Shown here: piece by piece, positions 24,800 through 36,436 of the stretch
How positions within the stretch are numbered: position 1 is the stretch's first letter
Layout: every line of letters begins with the position of its first letter
Source: Agriotes lineatus
Taxonomy: Eukaryota > Arthropoda > Insecta > Coleoptera > Elateridae
NCBI GenBank assembly: GCA_940337035.1
Contig: OW679202.1
Coordinates: forward strand, 49,927,763 to 49,991,762
Direction of reading: 5' to 3'
Length of the DNA stretch: 64,000 bases
The notes under the pieces: model-generated
Told to the model about the DNA's origin: nothing
What the model saw: only the letters and a program-made list of their open reading frames with translations
The model's database searches: none
Translations under genes and position numbers: made by a program

Positions 24800-25910
24800 C
24801 GTGGTGCGTTGTCCTAGACCTAGACCGTATTTTTTAAATTTTGGTACTCAGCCAACAGCCGTTAGGCCAATTATAGGCGTCGCTGTACATTTTACTACTA
24901 TATTGAACAATGTATACGAGGAAACCTAGGGGATATTATGGAGCAGCGAAGATATCCATAAGATCTTTTAGAAAGCCCTCAATCACTTTATGAAGATACC
25001 CAAGCATTAATCAACTTACAAGATCGCGTCAGCAAACTTCACTACCATTAAAAGCTTAAAACAAGGGTGTAGTGTCTCACCCACTCCTTGTATATTTATC
25101 CTTTGGCACATTTCAGAAAAATATATAGGCATATGATAAAAACTTTATTGTTTACTAACGTTTGCCGACAATTTGACTAGCCTCCCATGGCCTACAACGT
25201 TCATGTCATCAACTTTGCCTAAATTAGTAAAGAATGCAATCTCGTTGTTTTACAAAATAAAACGATATAGGAGAATGGCCAAATCGAAAAGTGTCATTTT
25301 AATTACTGAAGCGAAATCTAGGTTCTAAAACAAAAAAACTTTCGCGCATCCAAGCTAACCAAATTAAGCTCTGGACGGCTTCAGGAGGATACGATACAGA
25401 AAGGAATTATTCGAAACAATTTCCCATAGTAAATACAATGTATGCAGAGCAAAGGTACAATCAAAGTTATGGTAAAGGAGACCATGTCAGACCTAGAAGG
25501 AGATGGCCATATAAATAATCAGTTCTCATGACCTAATCCCTGAGAGCAGAAGAAGGGGTAACTCGGTTAGATGAAAGATTATCCATCGCAGCTACCCACA
25601 TCATGTAGACGTGGCAATGTTACTATATCTTTTGGATTTTCTTGTAGCTGTTCAGACCCACAGTGTGACGAATAAACGTACAAAGGTGAAACGACGTTTT
25701 CTTTTCCATTTTATCATAAACTCGTTTCCCCAACCAATAATGCCCTTAAGGAACGTATGCAGCTGCGAGGTAGCAGGAATGTTTAATGAACTGCTTTACT
25801 TAAAAGAAATGCAAACAAAGAATGCTAAGATACAAAAATATATCAGTTTCATCTGAAAATCCGTTGAAAGCTGTGAAATATATTAGCATTTGTCATGTTA
25901 ATAGTCACAG
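24800..25910. other. AT-rich stretch, nothing recognised
   Basis: No recognisable gene or repeat. An 81-codon plus-strand frame (25,611-25,856) has no recognisable sequence. Confidence 0.35.
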
Positions 25911-25914
25911 GGGG

Positions 25915-26480
25915 CAGATTGGCGGATTTGTTTAGCGCGGGAGCGGCGCCGATAGCGTCGGGGGCCCGCATGCGATACCGCTGATCCGCGCCGCACCTGC
26001 GGGCCTCCGATCCGTCAGGACATGGACATCATTCATGGGATTAGCTCGGCTAACCTTGTTAATTGCCAGACTCGACCCGTGCCCGTGTGTACCCCAACGT
26101 AAATCAGCTCCGGCTAAAAGGGGATGAAGCGGGCTTAAGTCATCAAGCCTGCTGAAATTTACACCCGGCTCCGGCAAATATGCGTTAAGACACCAAGCAC
26201 TGTGTACGATCCTCTTCACCTCGCAATCCTTTCATGAGCTTCTCCAACTCTCACACCCCTCCGTATAAACTTACGAATGGGATCGATTAGTTCCTCCTGG
26301 TTGATATCACTTCCGCAACTATTCGCATTGTGCCCCGCAAATACTAACGTTTATTCTTTTTGTGCCCTCGCCCAGCTAATCCGCTGGACCCATAATTTTG
26401 TTTATTGAAAGCGCGGGAGAGGTAATCGCGGTTCCTAGTTTCCCCCTTACCTTGTTCCAGTAACTCAGTGCTGGCGTGCG
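25915..26480. other. GC-rich, CpG-rich island of unknown nature
   Basis: This 0.55-kb block is much richer in G+C and CpG than its surroundings (for example GAGCGGCGCCGATAGCGTCG near 25,940). A 95-codon minus-strand frame (26,219-25,932) crosses the densest part and includes DRRPAGAARISGIACGPPTL. I do not recognise it. It could be a mobile-element end, a promoter CpG cluster or transferred DNA. I assign no function. Confidence 0.4.
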
Positions 26481-26489
26481 TAAACAACC

Positions 26490-27385
26490 TAATTAAGTAG
26501 TTTTTACTATTGGTCGCACTAGTAAAATTGCATCACATAGATTTATCGTTTTTTCATACTCATCATTTCAATTTCCAGGAAGAGTTGATTTGTCTATTTT
26601 GGACGTTTTAATGAATGATAGATTTGAATCGTCTAGCAAAAATTAATCCATACTATAAACTCATGAGTGATTTTTTAAAATTTTCCGTTGTTGGTATTCT
26701 TCTTCGCTCTTCAAATATCCACGTATGTTGTATATTTTAATTATGTACCTCTGCAGAGATTTATTATCAATGCGGGAATCCCATTGGCCGTACTATGACA
26801 ATAACAAGATTCTGTAGTTTTTTGAGTGGTGTTTAAAGAAATATATCTCTTTGGCATTGATCTCAATCTTCAAAGCCGAAAATGTGTTTATAATAAAAGT
26901 GAGGAGACTCATCGGCAATTCAGATTTCTTATCATTTATTCTTTATCCTGACGATCAAGATCATTCTTATGGTTGCTACAAGTATTTATTTTTGTTTCTA
27001 AAGAATTCTACTCCATAATCAGAAACTATACGAATTTCTTCAATATAAAATCTAAACAATGGAAGCGTGTCATTTGACATTTGGGGATCAAATTCTGATC
27101 ATTCTAGCATCGACAGTTATTATTGTAAATTCTAAACATTTTTCTAAATTAATTGTTAGTAAACTATGAAAGATAGAACTTATATGTATTTTGCAATTAC
27201 AAATATAGGAAAACATATTAATATTTTGTTTAAAGCCTGAAAACCCAATTACAGTAAGATGAAGACATAAATAATACTTTACCGTTGGCCAAAAACATGT
27301 TAGTAATACTTAAAACTTTACTGTCTAGAGTTACTAATTTGTGTCCCCACCCTGCTATAACATAACTTCTGATTCATGTAATTTC
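26490..27385. other. AT-rich stretch, nothing recognised
   Basis: No gene or clear repeat was seen. Confidence 0.35.
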
Positions 27386-27387
27386 TG

Positions 27388-27622
27388 CCTGGCCGCCTGA
27401 GTGGTTGAGTGGGCAAGCAGCCCGCTTAGCAACCGGGTAGACGTGGGTTCAAATCTGGTTGTAGCCCAAAATTATCTCGAAGCGGTAATGGATTCATTAG
27501 TTAACGTAGCTGTAAGTTAGATTAAGGTTCGTCGAAGCAAGTCGCATGTGAACTATTACCTCCGTTGTACTTCTCTCGACGTATGAATGGCCCATGACAC
27601 CGAACAATAAAAGAGGTAAAAG
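27388..27622 (+). mobile_element. Second tRNA-derived SINE family
   Basis: The head has an A-box-like TGAGTGGTTGAGTGGGC (about 27,398) and a B box GGGTTCAAATCTG (27,445-27,457), then about 160 bp of non-tRNA body ending in an AATAAAAGAGGTAAAAG tail. The head differs from the SINE at 24,031, so it is another family. No clear target duplication was found. Confidence 0.65.
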
Positions 27623-27624
27623 AT

Positions 27625-28470
27625 TATGAATGCATAAATGATTTCTATAAGTATTCTAGTTATGGTTGTTATGGTTCTTATGAGTAGTATTCGAAAACCC
27701 GAAGGCAAAAGCGAGATACTAAAGTGAGTCAATATAAAAAGCAGTTTGGTGTCAACTCAAAAAATACAGATTGTTCCCATTGTTTAACAACAAGATTCAT
27801 ATTATGTATTTTGCAAACGCCCACACTGTTCTTCTCCTTAACCATTCATCATTAACATTAGAAAACAACAGCTGACTCCGGTTTGAAATTCTGCAGATGA
27901 CAATAAGGGGAACGCATTAATTATTTGCTACATGTTAGAAATCCTTATTACTCAAATTCACAAATAACCATTCCTTCAGAATGTGGTTAAGGAGTGATTT
28001 CAACAATTTTTTTAATTTATTTCCGCAACTATGCAAATTGTTCTTCTGAAAAACGCTCACCAATGTAGAAAACACTTTTTTATTTAATGGTCACGTGAGG
28101 TCTGTTTTCTATACTTGCAGGAATCATATTATATTCCGTACCGTATTCTTTTCTAAAGCCAGTAGCAATATACTTATACAAAACAGTATATTTGTTTACG
28201 TTTAAGCTACATAGAGTTGACTTTCGATTATCCAGGAGTAGGTTATCCAGTTTACGGGTTTACCCTGCCAACAACCAGTGTTACCAGTAGAAGCATCTAG
28301 TTGCAGATTGGGCTATTCCATCCATAATGTTTGGGTACACGCAAAATGCGTTTAAATTTAGTTCCTTTATTGATTTGTTTTTATTTCAAAAAATACTGTC
28401 TATGAAATACAATGTATTTACGTTGAAATTTGCGTTATTGCAAAAAAGACATATACACAAACAATACGAA
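27625..28470. other. AT-rich stretch, nothing recognised
   Basis: No gene or clear repeat was seen before the transposase fragment that follows. Confidence 0.35.
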
Positions 28471-28479
28471 AACTGGAAA

Positions 28480-28905
28480 ATTATTCTGCAAAAAGCTACT
28501 CGCTGAGGCAAATTCCTAGGCAAAAGAGCTTGTACTCGTTGAATATGATAGGGATAAAGCTGCTGGTCTCTTAAAATTTTCCATGCTGTTATATGGGTAA
28601 TGGTTAGTAGGAGTGCAATTTTCCGGGTACTTGTTTCAGGATTTCTTTCAATTTCATTAAGGACAACTTTCACCATCTCAGCTATTCTTACTATTGCAGG
28701 TCTTCCTATGGGGTTAGGGGACTTCTTAAAACTGCCTGTTTCACAAAGTCGTACGCAGATATTAATAAAAGTGTGTATGTCAGGACATTGAGGAAATCTT
28801 TCGTGATACGGACAGCTTGCAGCGCGACCGTTACCATGAGCCATTCCATACAGAAGGTGCATGTCTGCCATTTCGTTGTTGGTGAAATTGACCATTTTAA
28901 ACCAA
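28480..28905 (-). pseudogene. DUF4817-type transposase amino-terminal fragment
   Basis: The minus strand reads FTNNEMADMHLLYGMAHGNG then RAASCPYHERFPQCP, VRLCETGSFKKSPNPIGRPA, LNEIERNPETSTRKIALLL, HITAWKILRDQQLYPYHIQR and VQALLPRNLPQRVAFC. This is the full amino-terminal DNA-binding part (two helix-turn-helix units) of the DUF4817/Tc3-like transposases. It stays open for 183 codons but loses the family pattern after VAFCRI, where the catalytic DDE part should begin. So this is a truncated copy, and no terminal repeats were identified. Confidence 0.8.
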
Positions 28906-29059
28906 TTGAAAATAAATTTACTAACACTATCAGACAACTACAAATAACCACCTTTTTAACAAATTTTAACAACTGTCAAGTTGTTGACACTTTCGAACAA
29001 ATGAATTACTATTGTTTATCAAGGCGCACTTTGTTATATTTATGGAAGTTATTCTTATA

Positions 29060-29515
29060 ATGAACGAAATTGCTGTTACAGATCTTTCCGTTTTTCTCAA
29101 AAAAGGTTTATTCTATCAAAAAAAGAAAAAAAGATATATTTTTGTGTAGTTTCAATGGATAAAGCTAAGAAACCTGTCATACTGGCTAAAAAACAGTGGC
29201 ATACCAGATTTTTCTAAAATAACGTAACTGAGGTGGCTTCGATGCACGCCACTGATGAAAATAAATTAAATTTATTTTGACCAAACAATGCCATTTTGTG
29301 AAATACTAACCTACACCATGTTTCATTAGAATACCTCGAGGTGTTTTGCAAATTTATGAAAAAAAAGATTATTTTTTGTTTGAACTTCAATATCATGTAT
29401 CTTCAAAACGAAGCCGTTTAGGTTCCATGTTAGTATGAACTTTTTAATTTAGAATTGATCATGGAATCACCCTTTAAAGTTTGTCTACGTACTTAATTAA
29501 CACCCTGTATACTAA
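29060..29515. repeat. AT-rich segment ending in the ACACCCTGTATA terminus
   Basis: At 29,501-29,512 the sequence ACACCCTGTATA matches the outer end of the CAGGGTG-terminated elements at 11.7 and 34.4 kb. I could not find the opposite end, so this is at best one end of such an element. Confidence 0.3.
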
Positions 29516-29729
29516 TTTAAATGAGTACACCTTAATGCCTGGTATTATTAATTAAGCGGCTTTATGCACTTACAAATAAACGTGGAATTCACCAAGAATA
29601 GAGTACATTCTTCAATATTATTTAACATTCGTAAAGGGTGCTTCATTAAACTAGGAAGGTGGTGTAAACGTCGGTAAAACTAATAAGCAACCTTGGTTGG
29701 CGATCGACACGACCCTTATTGACGAAGAA

Positions 29730-30310
29730 ATTGTGGAACCTCCAAATAAATTTACTGTAAAGTAGAAATAAATCGACAAAAGACCAAACTAATGATTATT
29801 GATCGTAGCAAAGTCTACCCAAATAACTGCCACATCCACAATCTAGAAATAGTTGATAAGTTTATTTATTTCGGAACTTTTAATGAGCAATGAGGGATTC
29901 CAAGCAGACATTTGGATATCAATACAAACTGCTGAATGATCAACTCGTTTGAACTAAGTTGTTGGCAGCGAATGCTTAGGATCCCTTGGACAACTATACG
30001 ATCGAACGACTCGATCATCAACAGTATCAACCATAATAAAACATTGCACACTATGATATTTTGAACATATAGAGAAGCCTATTGTCCAAGGAAAAGTGAA
30101 GGGCGTCAGACTTAGAGACAGTTCATCTAAACTATGGATCGATCAAGTCAAAGATGTAACTGGTTTCGGTTTACAAACAAACATCAAAACTGGGGAAGAC
30201 AGAACAGTGGAGATAAATGGTTGACCAAACCTCATAATTAATTAGACCTACATTAGGCAGAGGTCACGACCCTTCAACTGCGAAGGTCAACAACGAAGAA
30301 GAAGTCTTTA
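29730..30310 (+). mobile_element. LINE carboxy-terminal fragment
   Basis: Plus-strand frames give VEINRQKTKLMIIDRSKV then EIVDKFIYFGTF (29,765-29,880), and, after a shift, WQRMLRIPWTTIRSNDSIIN and, near 30,130, WIDQVKDVTGF. The INR.KTK..I/ FIYFGT pair and WRRMLRIPWT are the usual segments after the RT active site in a widespread insect LINE family. Frames are broken. Confidence 0.65.
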
Positions 30311-30314
30311 GTAT

Positions 30315-31000
30315 CTGTACGCCTACGTTTCTCTGCATTTTACATTATTCGTGTTTTTTTAATTATCTGTGTACTTCTTTCCGGCCTTTAACACGGATAA
30401 TCGAAAATCTGCTGTATATACACATGTGAAGAACCATGGTTGCCACAATTTCTCTCGTGACTGAACTAACTGTTTTAAAATGACATAATATTGTGCACTA
30501 TCGTTTGTGACAACAATAATTTTATAACGAAAATATGTACTCTTCTTTTTCTTCTCACTTCTAGCTTTTTATGTTCAAATATTAAAACGATTCTTGTAAA
30601 AAACAAGCTAATATATCTTGTAGTGACTATAATAATTCTTTATTTTCTTCTTGTTATTGCGTCTACTCAAAAAATGACTAAGCATATTTTAAAAAAAAAC
30701 TTTTTCGGTATCTTCCTATATAATTAACAGTAGATAGTTGCCGTTTTGTTTCATTGTTGTTTATGTAGCCATGATATTCAATCAAATAACTTATGATGAT
30801 GTTCCATATCTAGGTAGCATAATCAATTAAGTTTTAAAACAATTCTAAACCATTGGAAATTGAGATTTGTTCTATTTTGTTTGCAAAATTTGAAAAAATA
30901 TGTACCATACAAGACTAAATAGCTCAAGATAAAAGAAGATCAAGCAAAATTAATGTACATTATTATTACGTTCTTCTAGTTTGACTTTGTTCTATTTTTT
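30315..31000. other. AT-rich stretch before the first visible RNF220 exon
   Basis: No exon-like sequence was seen. It is probably intron of the gene that follows. Confidence 0.4.
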
Positions 31001-31011
31001 ATCTTTTCAAG

Positions 31012-33255
31012 ATATATCTGTAAAAAAGAAGAAGGATCCCTCTAGCTGCCCAGTTTGCGGAATGGGAGTTTCGCCAGGTGATCTTGAAGCACACTTTATG
31101 CACGAACTGGAGCGGCTCTACAAGCTTAGCGGAACGGGAAACATCGTTGGCAGGAAAAGGCGGCCCGATCCTGGAAGGCCTCCAGCACTTCCAGGAGACA
31201 GCGGACCGGAGGGCCGCTGGGAGGTACGTTTAATGAAAGAAAATATTGCAATGTGTACAATTCGCTTTTACAGACATTTCAACGGATCAAGACCAACAGG
31301 CAGGGACGCTTAAGGTTGAAGATTCGGAAGAGGAAGGCGGATGACAACTGTCCAATTTGTGTAAGCCACATGCATAAGACTTCTGATGAGCATTGTGGGA
31401 GAAAGGTATAGGTATAGTTTTTGTGTATTTCGGTAAACTAATATTTCTTTCAGAATTTGTGCAACGATGAAGATGAAACAGTGGACGTCGAAGGCGACTC
31501 CGAGCTGGAGGACTGGTCAGAAGCCCAGAAACGCAGAACAGACTCCCTTGCAGCAGGATTCAGTGGTAAATCAGTTGATGTATTATTCGCTACAAGATGT
31601 AATTCTCATTCATTTAGCTGGAACAACACCTAGCAGCAGTGGACGAATCAGCATCGACGCTGACGTCGATGGTGAAGATTTGGTCGTTGATGGGGATGAG
31701 CCGGAGGAATCCACGTTTGGCCCATCACAGTATACCGAGTCCGATGTGGTCAGCAAGAGCAACGAAGACAAGCATAAGGATAAAGATGGCGTTCAGTCGC
31801 AAGTTGCCACTGTGAACTCCAGTGGGGATGTGGAGGTAAAGGTGGAAAGTGCTGGACAGCAGTGCGATAGCAACGTCAGCACCTCCGACGCTGAACCCAG
31901 CAGTAGGGCGCAAATTATCGAAGAATTGAGAAATAGAATTCGACAGCTTGAAGCTGAAGGATCCGGGGAGACTGCCACGAGCACCGAACCGGAAGACTAT
32001 AAATGTTTAATCTGCTTGGTGAGTATTTATTGCTTGTCGAGCGGGATGCGCTTCTCATTTCTCAATAAGGTTCTCATTAAGCTAATGCCATTTTCGTCAT
32101 TCTGTTAAGATGTGTGGCAGTAGAACGCATTGCAGCTAATAAATAAGCCAACGCTGTTCTTACACTACCCCAATCCATATGCATTTCTACAGTGAACTGC
32201 ACTTTAAACTAGGTCATAAATACAACATTTCTAACATACAATGTTTTTTAATTTTAATGTTCCACTTACTTACGTTACTAAATCGCCATAAAACTCTTCA
32301 ATAATTATTCTGTCATGTTCTAAATTGTCAGTCATAATTATATCTTCCATTTCTGAAAATGAAGGCAGTAATTTTAGGTTGGGTGAACCAAAATATCGCC
32401 ACTACATTGCTGTGTTTTATCCCCGAATCATAGTCATAAATCCATTTTAGCCATTGTAATCAGCTGATTAAGCTCTTTGAAACGGAGACAAAAAGATTTT
32501 GACATTAACAATTCGTCATTCGACAATTTGGAATCCACTTCACTTCAATTTGTGAATTTTTACTCCACATTAGCAGTATAAAACAACCGTTCGTTAGAGA
32601 CTTATAATATGTTTGCTATTCGCTTCAAGCCAATTCAATTCTTGTGCACTCCACATTTTCTCTTGTCATCTTGAACATCAACATTTTTTAAAGTCTCAAG
32701 TCTTTTCTTATTTGATAAATATTTTTAAATTCAACGCTTTCATTTAATGGTACTCTATGACGACATGATACTTGCCCCCTTTTCATTGTCACAAAATTCC
32801 CGAATAGAGTTGTTTCAAACATTGACAACGGACTATGGTGGCATTATTCTCAGTAAAACTTTATACAGACACCTCGTATGTCTAAAATGAGTTACATAAC
32901 AAATATTGAATATATTAGTTCTCTCTGTTGTTCGAAATATTCGTAAAAGCTACAATTTGCAAAAACTGTTAACATTCATGCCAGTTATGAAGCACGTATA
33001 TGTAGTAGCACGATAGATATTAATTAAATTTATTTTTAGGAGCATTACAAGAAACCAGTGATTTCGACTGTTTGTTGGCACGTACACTGCGAGGAATGCT
33101 GGTTACACACTCTAGTAAGTTGATACTGATTTAACCTTATATACGACTCATTGCAGGCGGAAATGTAAGAGTTTCATTTACAGGGGAGCAAAAAAGTCTG
33201 CCCGCAGTGCAGTATGATTACGTCGCCGTCAGACCTTAGGCGCATTTTCATGTAA
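31012..33255 (+). CDS. RNF220: RNF220-type RING E3 ubiquitin ligase, last six coding exons
   Basis: Six exons: 31,012-31,223, 31,274-31,405, 31,454-31,565, 31,618-32,018, 33,040-33,114 and 33,184-33,255 (stop TAA). All introns are GT-AG and every junction keeps the frame. Together they encode about 334 residues. A zinc-binding C13-x2-C16...H28/H31 motif (SCPVCGMGVSP) leads into RWETFQRIKTNRQGRLRLK and a second cluster, C97/C100...H111/C112. An acidic linker (DVDGEDL, GPSQYTESDVV) is followed by a short coiled-coil (EELRNRIRQLEAEG) and a C-terminal RING: C282, C285, C298, H300, C303, C306, C317, C320 (CLIC, CWHVHCEECW, CPQC). The protein ends in the RNF220 signature SDLRRIFM. RNF220 ligases transfer ubiquitin to target proteins. 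The first visible exon starts inside a codon (phase 1), so the N-terminal exons (about 200 residues, by comparison with the remembered vertebrate length of about 566) lie upstream, probably outside the window. Family call certain; substrates unknown. Confidence 0.93.
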
Positions 33256-33497
33256 CCCAGTTAGAACTTCATTATACCTATCCGTTTAACGTACTTTAAA
33301 GGACTTCGAGCACCGTACTTACACATGCACCACTTTTGTAGTTTAGCTGTTTACATATTACAAACATGTGTAAAAACTCATTGCGTAACTACCATTACCG
33401 TATATCATAAATTGTTGTACGTTCCTATTTCTAATGTATTCCGCTAAGATCGTTGATGATTATTTTGTATAAAAAATTACCCTTCTTGTTTCACTTT

Positions 33498-33503
33498 ATT
33501 AAA
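33498..33503 (+). promoter_or_regulatory. Candidate poly(A) signal of the RNF220 gene
   Basis: ATTAAA about 245 bp after the stop codon, followed by T-rich sequence. It is the first near-canonical signal seen; the choice is tentative. Confidence 0.3.
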
Positions 33504-33789
33504 TGTTCGAAAATACCTTGTGATTACTAATTGTAATATAAATATACTTATTTATGTTAATACATTAATTATAACTTTAAAGTTGTATCATATACGTATT
33601 GTACATTTCCTGTAGATATATTCAAATATATTATATGAATGTCAGACTTTTGTATTTATTTATTTTCATATATACACATTTCACATTTCATGCAATTTAA
33701 TTCTAGAAATATTAAAATCGGTTTTCAAATATAAAATATTACATCAAAGTGCGCTTAAATTGGTTTTCTATCAAATACGGCATCGGCAT

Positions 33790-33910
33790 TTGAGCGCCGC
33801 CAAATCGGCACAACCAATTCGGTGCCAGGCCAACTCGGCGCTCGCCAATTCGGCGCTCGTCAATTTGCCGCCAGACCAATTTGACGTCAGACCAGTTCGG
33901 CGTCGGCCTG
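33790..33910. repeat. GC-rich minisatellite of GCCAATTCGGCGCT-type units
   Basis: About seven imperfect 16-18-bp units (such as CCAACTCGGCGCTCG and CCAATTCGGCGCTCG) in AT-rich DNA. The style resembles the CGCCGCTGTACCAACT array at 22.9 kb. Confidence 0.7.
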
Positions 33911-34124
33911 TAAGGTTACTGGTTCACAGTAAAATAAAAAAGGAGATACAAGGGTATAAAGGTGAGAAGCGAAATACACTGTAAAATAATTAATTTAGTT
34001 TAACTATTTTATTAAAAAATAAAATTTGGTATTCTAGCTGTATAATTTTCAAAACAATATTAAAAAAAAACGTGTTGTGATATTTTGAATTGTCATAAAT
34101 ATAAGAAAATCGTGGAAGAAAAAA

Positions 34125-34385
34125 AAGATAGGACTCGAAATAAATGAAAAAAGAACCAAGTACATGAAATGTAAGAAAAAGAAGGCTGACAAAATTAAAG
34201 AAGTCAACATAGGGAAACACAATTTCGAAAAAGTAAAAGTGTTCAACTATCTGGGAGTCCAAATAACATACCAACAATGGGTGAAGTGAAGAGATAGAAT
34301 ACAAAAAGGGTATAAAACGTTCTGCTCAAATAGGGAAATTCTGAAAACAAAAAACTCAATGCGAAAACTAAAATAAGAATACATA
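34125..34385 (+). mobile_element. LINE relic, left part, split by a DNA transposon
   Basis: Plus-strand frames read GLEINEKRTKYMKCKKKKAD, then KVKVFNYLGVQIT, then, after shifts, a KTKIRIH segment ending at the insertion point. The order (GL.IN..KTKYM, F.YLG, KTK..I.KT) is that of the LINE region just after the RT active site. The rest of the same element resumes at 36,439. Confidence 0.75.
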
Positions 34386-36436
34386 TACAGGGTCGGGCAA
34401 CAAAGCGGGGGGTGGAAGATATTTTTAAAACTATAAAAGTTACATTGATATTGTGTACATAAAAGTTGTAGATACGAAGGTGGTGCGTATTACTAAAATA
34501 GTTTTTATTATACAGGGTTTCTCAAAAAAGTGTCGCGAATCAAACCTACTTTTTTCTAAATGGAATGCCCTATATTTGGGGAGCTTAAAAGTTTTAAATT
34601 GAAATACTCATGATTTTCATATAAAGTTGTATGGGTCTAACGTCAGTTGTTTTGGAGATATTAACGATTTTATGCAAAACAATGCTGAATTTCAGGCGGC
34701 TGCTGTAAGCAACAGAAAACGCTACCAAAAAATTATGATTTTCGTGAACTACCTTTCAAGTGTAAAATTGTAAAATTGGGTATTAATGCTATACAGGGTG
34801 CTCAACATTTGCAGATTTAATAATTTTTTTTCAAATTGAAAGCCCTATATATTTTTGTATTTTTAAAAAGACCTTGTAATGAGCTTTCTTTTGATATGTT
34901 ACTTCATACCTCAAACCAAGTTTAGAAAATATAAATTCAGTCACGATAAAACCATAAATGCAGGAATACATTAATTCCAAGGTCAAATAAAATCAGATTA
35001 AATTAAAAAAAGCCAATACACCAAAATCTTATACGTAATTACATTAAATGTTCAAATAGTGTTCCTTTCCTGCTCTGAGTATTAAAGCTGGGACACCCTG
35101 TATATCCCTGTATTTTTAAAAAGTACTTTTTTTACGACCGACCAGAAAGTATGCAGTTTCTGAAGGATTTTTTCGCCAGAAAATAACGTTTTGCCCATCA
35201 AGATCGAAAAACGGGCATCAGGACCGATAAAAGCTTTTGCCGGTATCTGATGCATGCTTTACTATGAAATAGTAATTAACGTTACGAGACCGGAAAGTAG
35301 TGTTTGGCAGGTGGAATCAAGTCGATTCCAGGGCGAGCCGCAGGTGAGCCCTGGTAGCTTGGGGAAACCGGCAAAACATTTTCCGGTCATGTATCGTACA
35401 ATAATTTTTTTACGACATCCGAGTCCATACTTTCAAACTTGCGAATTCACGTTTGAAAACTCAAAAAAATATGACATTAGTATCTATTATCTCGGATTTC
35501 ATAAAACAATATTGTAGGATACATGACCGGAGAGTGTTTTGCAGGTCTCCGCAAGCTCCCAGGGATCGGCTCTACTTCGTTCGACCTGCAAAACACTATT
35601 TTCTTGTCTTGTAACGTAAATTACTATTAATGAGCTTTCTTCTGGCATTTCATTTCATATCCCAAAATTCAATCGCTTTTCAGATTTCTGCGTTTTTTCG
35701 TTTCTTTTCGTATTTTTTATTTCTCATTTTGAGCAGTAGCTGGATTTTTGTTTTTTAAACTTGGTTTTATCTTTTGTTTGGAGAACTCAAGTGTTTAAAT
35801 CGTTATTTTAACGGCGTTTATGTTTTTTCCCTAGAAATAAAGCATCTTAAGGGGCTTCAATTATTTTTATGTTCAATCATGCGTATCTGAAAAACAGTTG
35901 AATTTAGAGGTATGAAGTAACATATCAAAAGAAAGCTCATTAAAAGGGATTTTCAAACATACAAAAATATAGAGGGCGTTCTATTTGAAAAAAATCGAAA
36001 TCATTAAATCTGCAAATGTTGAACACCCTGTATAGCATTGATACCCAAATCCACAATTTTACACTTGAAAGGTAGTTCACGAAAATCAGAATTCTTTGGT
36101 AGCGTTTTCCTACATTCAATTGTTTTCTGTTGCTTACAGCAGCCCCTTGAAGTTCAGCAGTTTTTTGCATAAAATCGTTAATATCTTCAAAACAGTTGAC
36201 GTTACACTCATACAACTATATATAAAAATGATGAGAATTTCAGTGTAAAACTTTTAAGCTCCTTAAATATAGGGCATTCCATTTAAAAAAAGTAAGTTTG
36301 GGACACCCTGTATAATCAACACTATTTTAGTAATGTGCACCACCTTCGTACCTACAACTTTTATATACACAATTTCCATGTAAGTTTCATAGTTTTAGAA
36401 ATATCTTCCACCCCCGCTTCGTTGCCGTACCCTGTA
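34386..36436. mobile_element. 2.05-kb DNA element with about 530-bp terminal inverted repeats
   Basis: The first bases TACAGGGTCGGGCAAC and the last GTTGCCGTACCCTGTA are inverted copies. The match continues for about 530 bp (34,386-34,918 against 35,905-36,436) with small differences. TA flanks both ends (34,384-34,385 and 36,437-36,438). Taking out the element plus one TA joins the LINE frame as KIRIHKTLIRPVVLYATE, which matches the LINE family, so the TA duplication is supported independently. Additional copies of the terminal motif lie inside both arms (34,511/36,312 and 34,792/36,032). The 1-kb centre has its own inverted blocks (35,258-35,310 against 35,580-35,630) and no recognisable transposase. 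Confidence 0.85.

Larger units (their letters stand above)
22873..24800. mobile_element. Minisatellite-bearing foldback element with nested insertions
   Basis: A 17-bp GC-rich tandem array (22,873-23,022, unit like CGCCGCTGTACCAACT) is followed by an arm (about 23,022-23,110: GCGAATAATTACACTTGCAC, then TTTAGACATTTATTGAATAA). The reverse complement of this arm appears at about 24,690-24,790 and ends in CAGCGGCGAGTTGCTACAG-like minisatellite units. A second partial copy of the right arm sits at 24,549-24,635. The interior (23,546-24,546) is a later insertion. No transposase is present. Confidence 0.6.

Noticed and set aside
27388..27470. Possible functional tRNA gene
   Set aside because: The tRNA-like part continues into a SINE body and the acceptor stem does not pair convincingly.
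31467..31620. Open frame upstream of the fourth RNF220 exon as a single long exon
   Set aside because: In that frame 31,467-31,565 is out of phase with the conserved protein; splicing at 31,566/31,618 gives the conserved reading instead.
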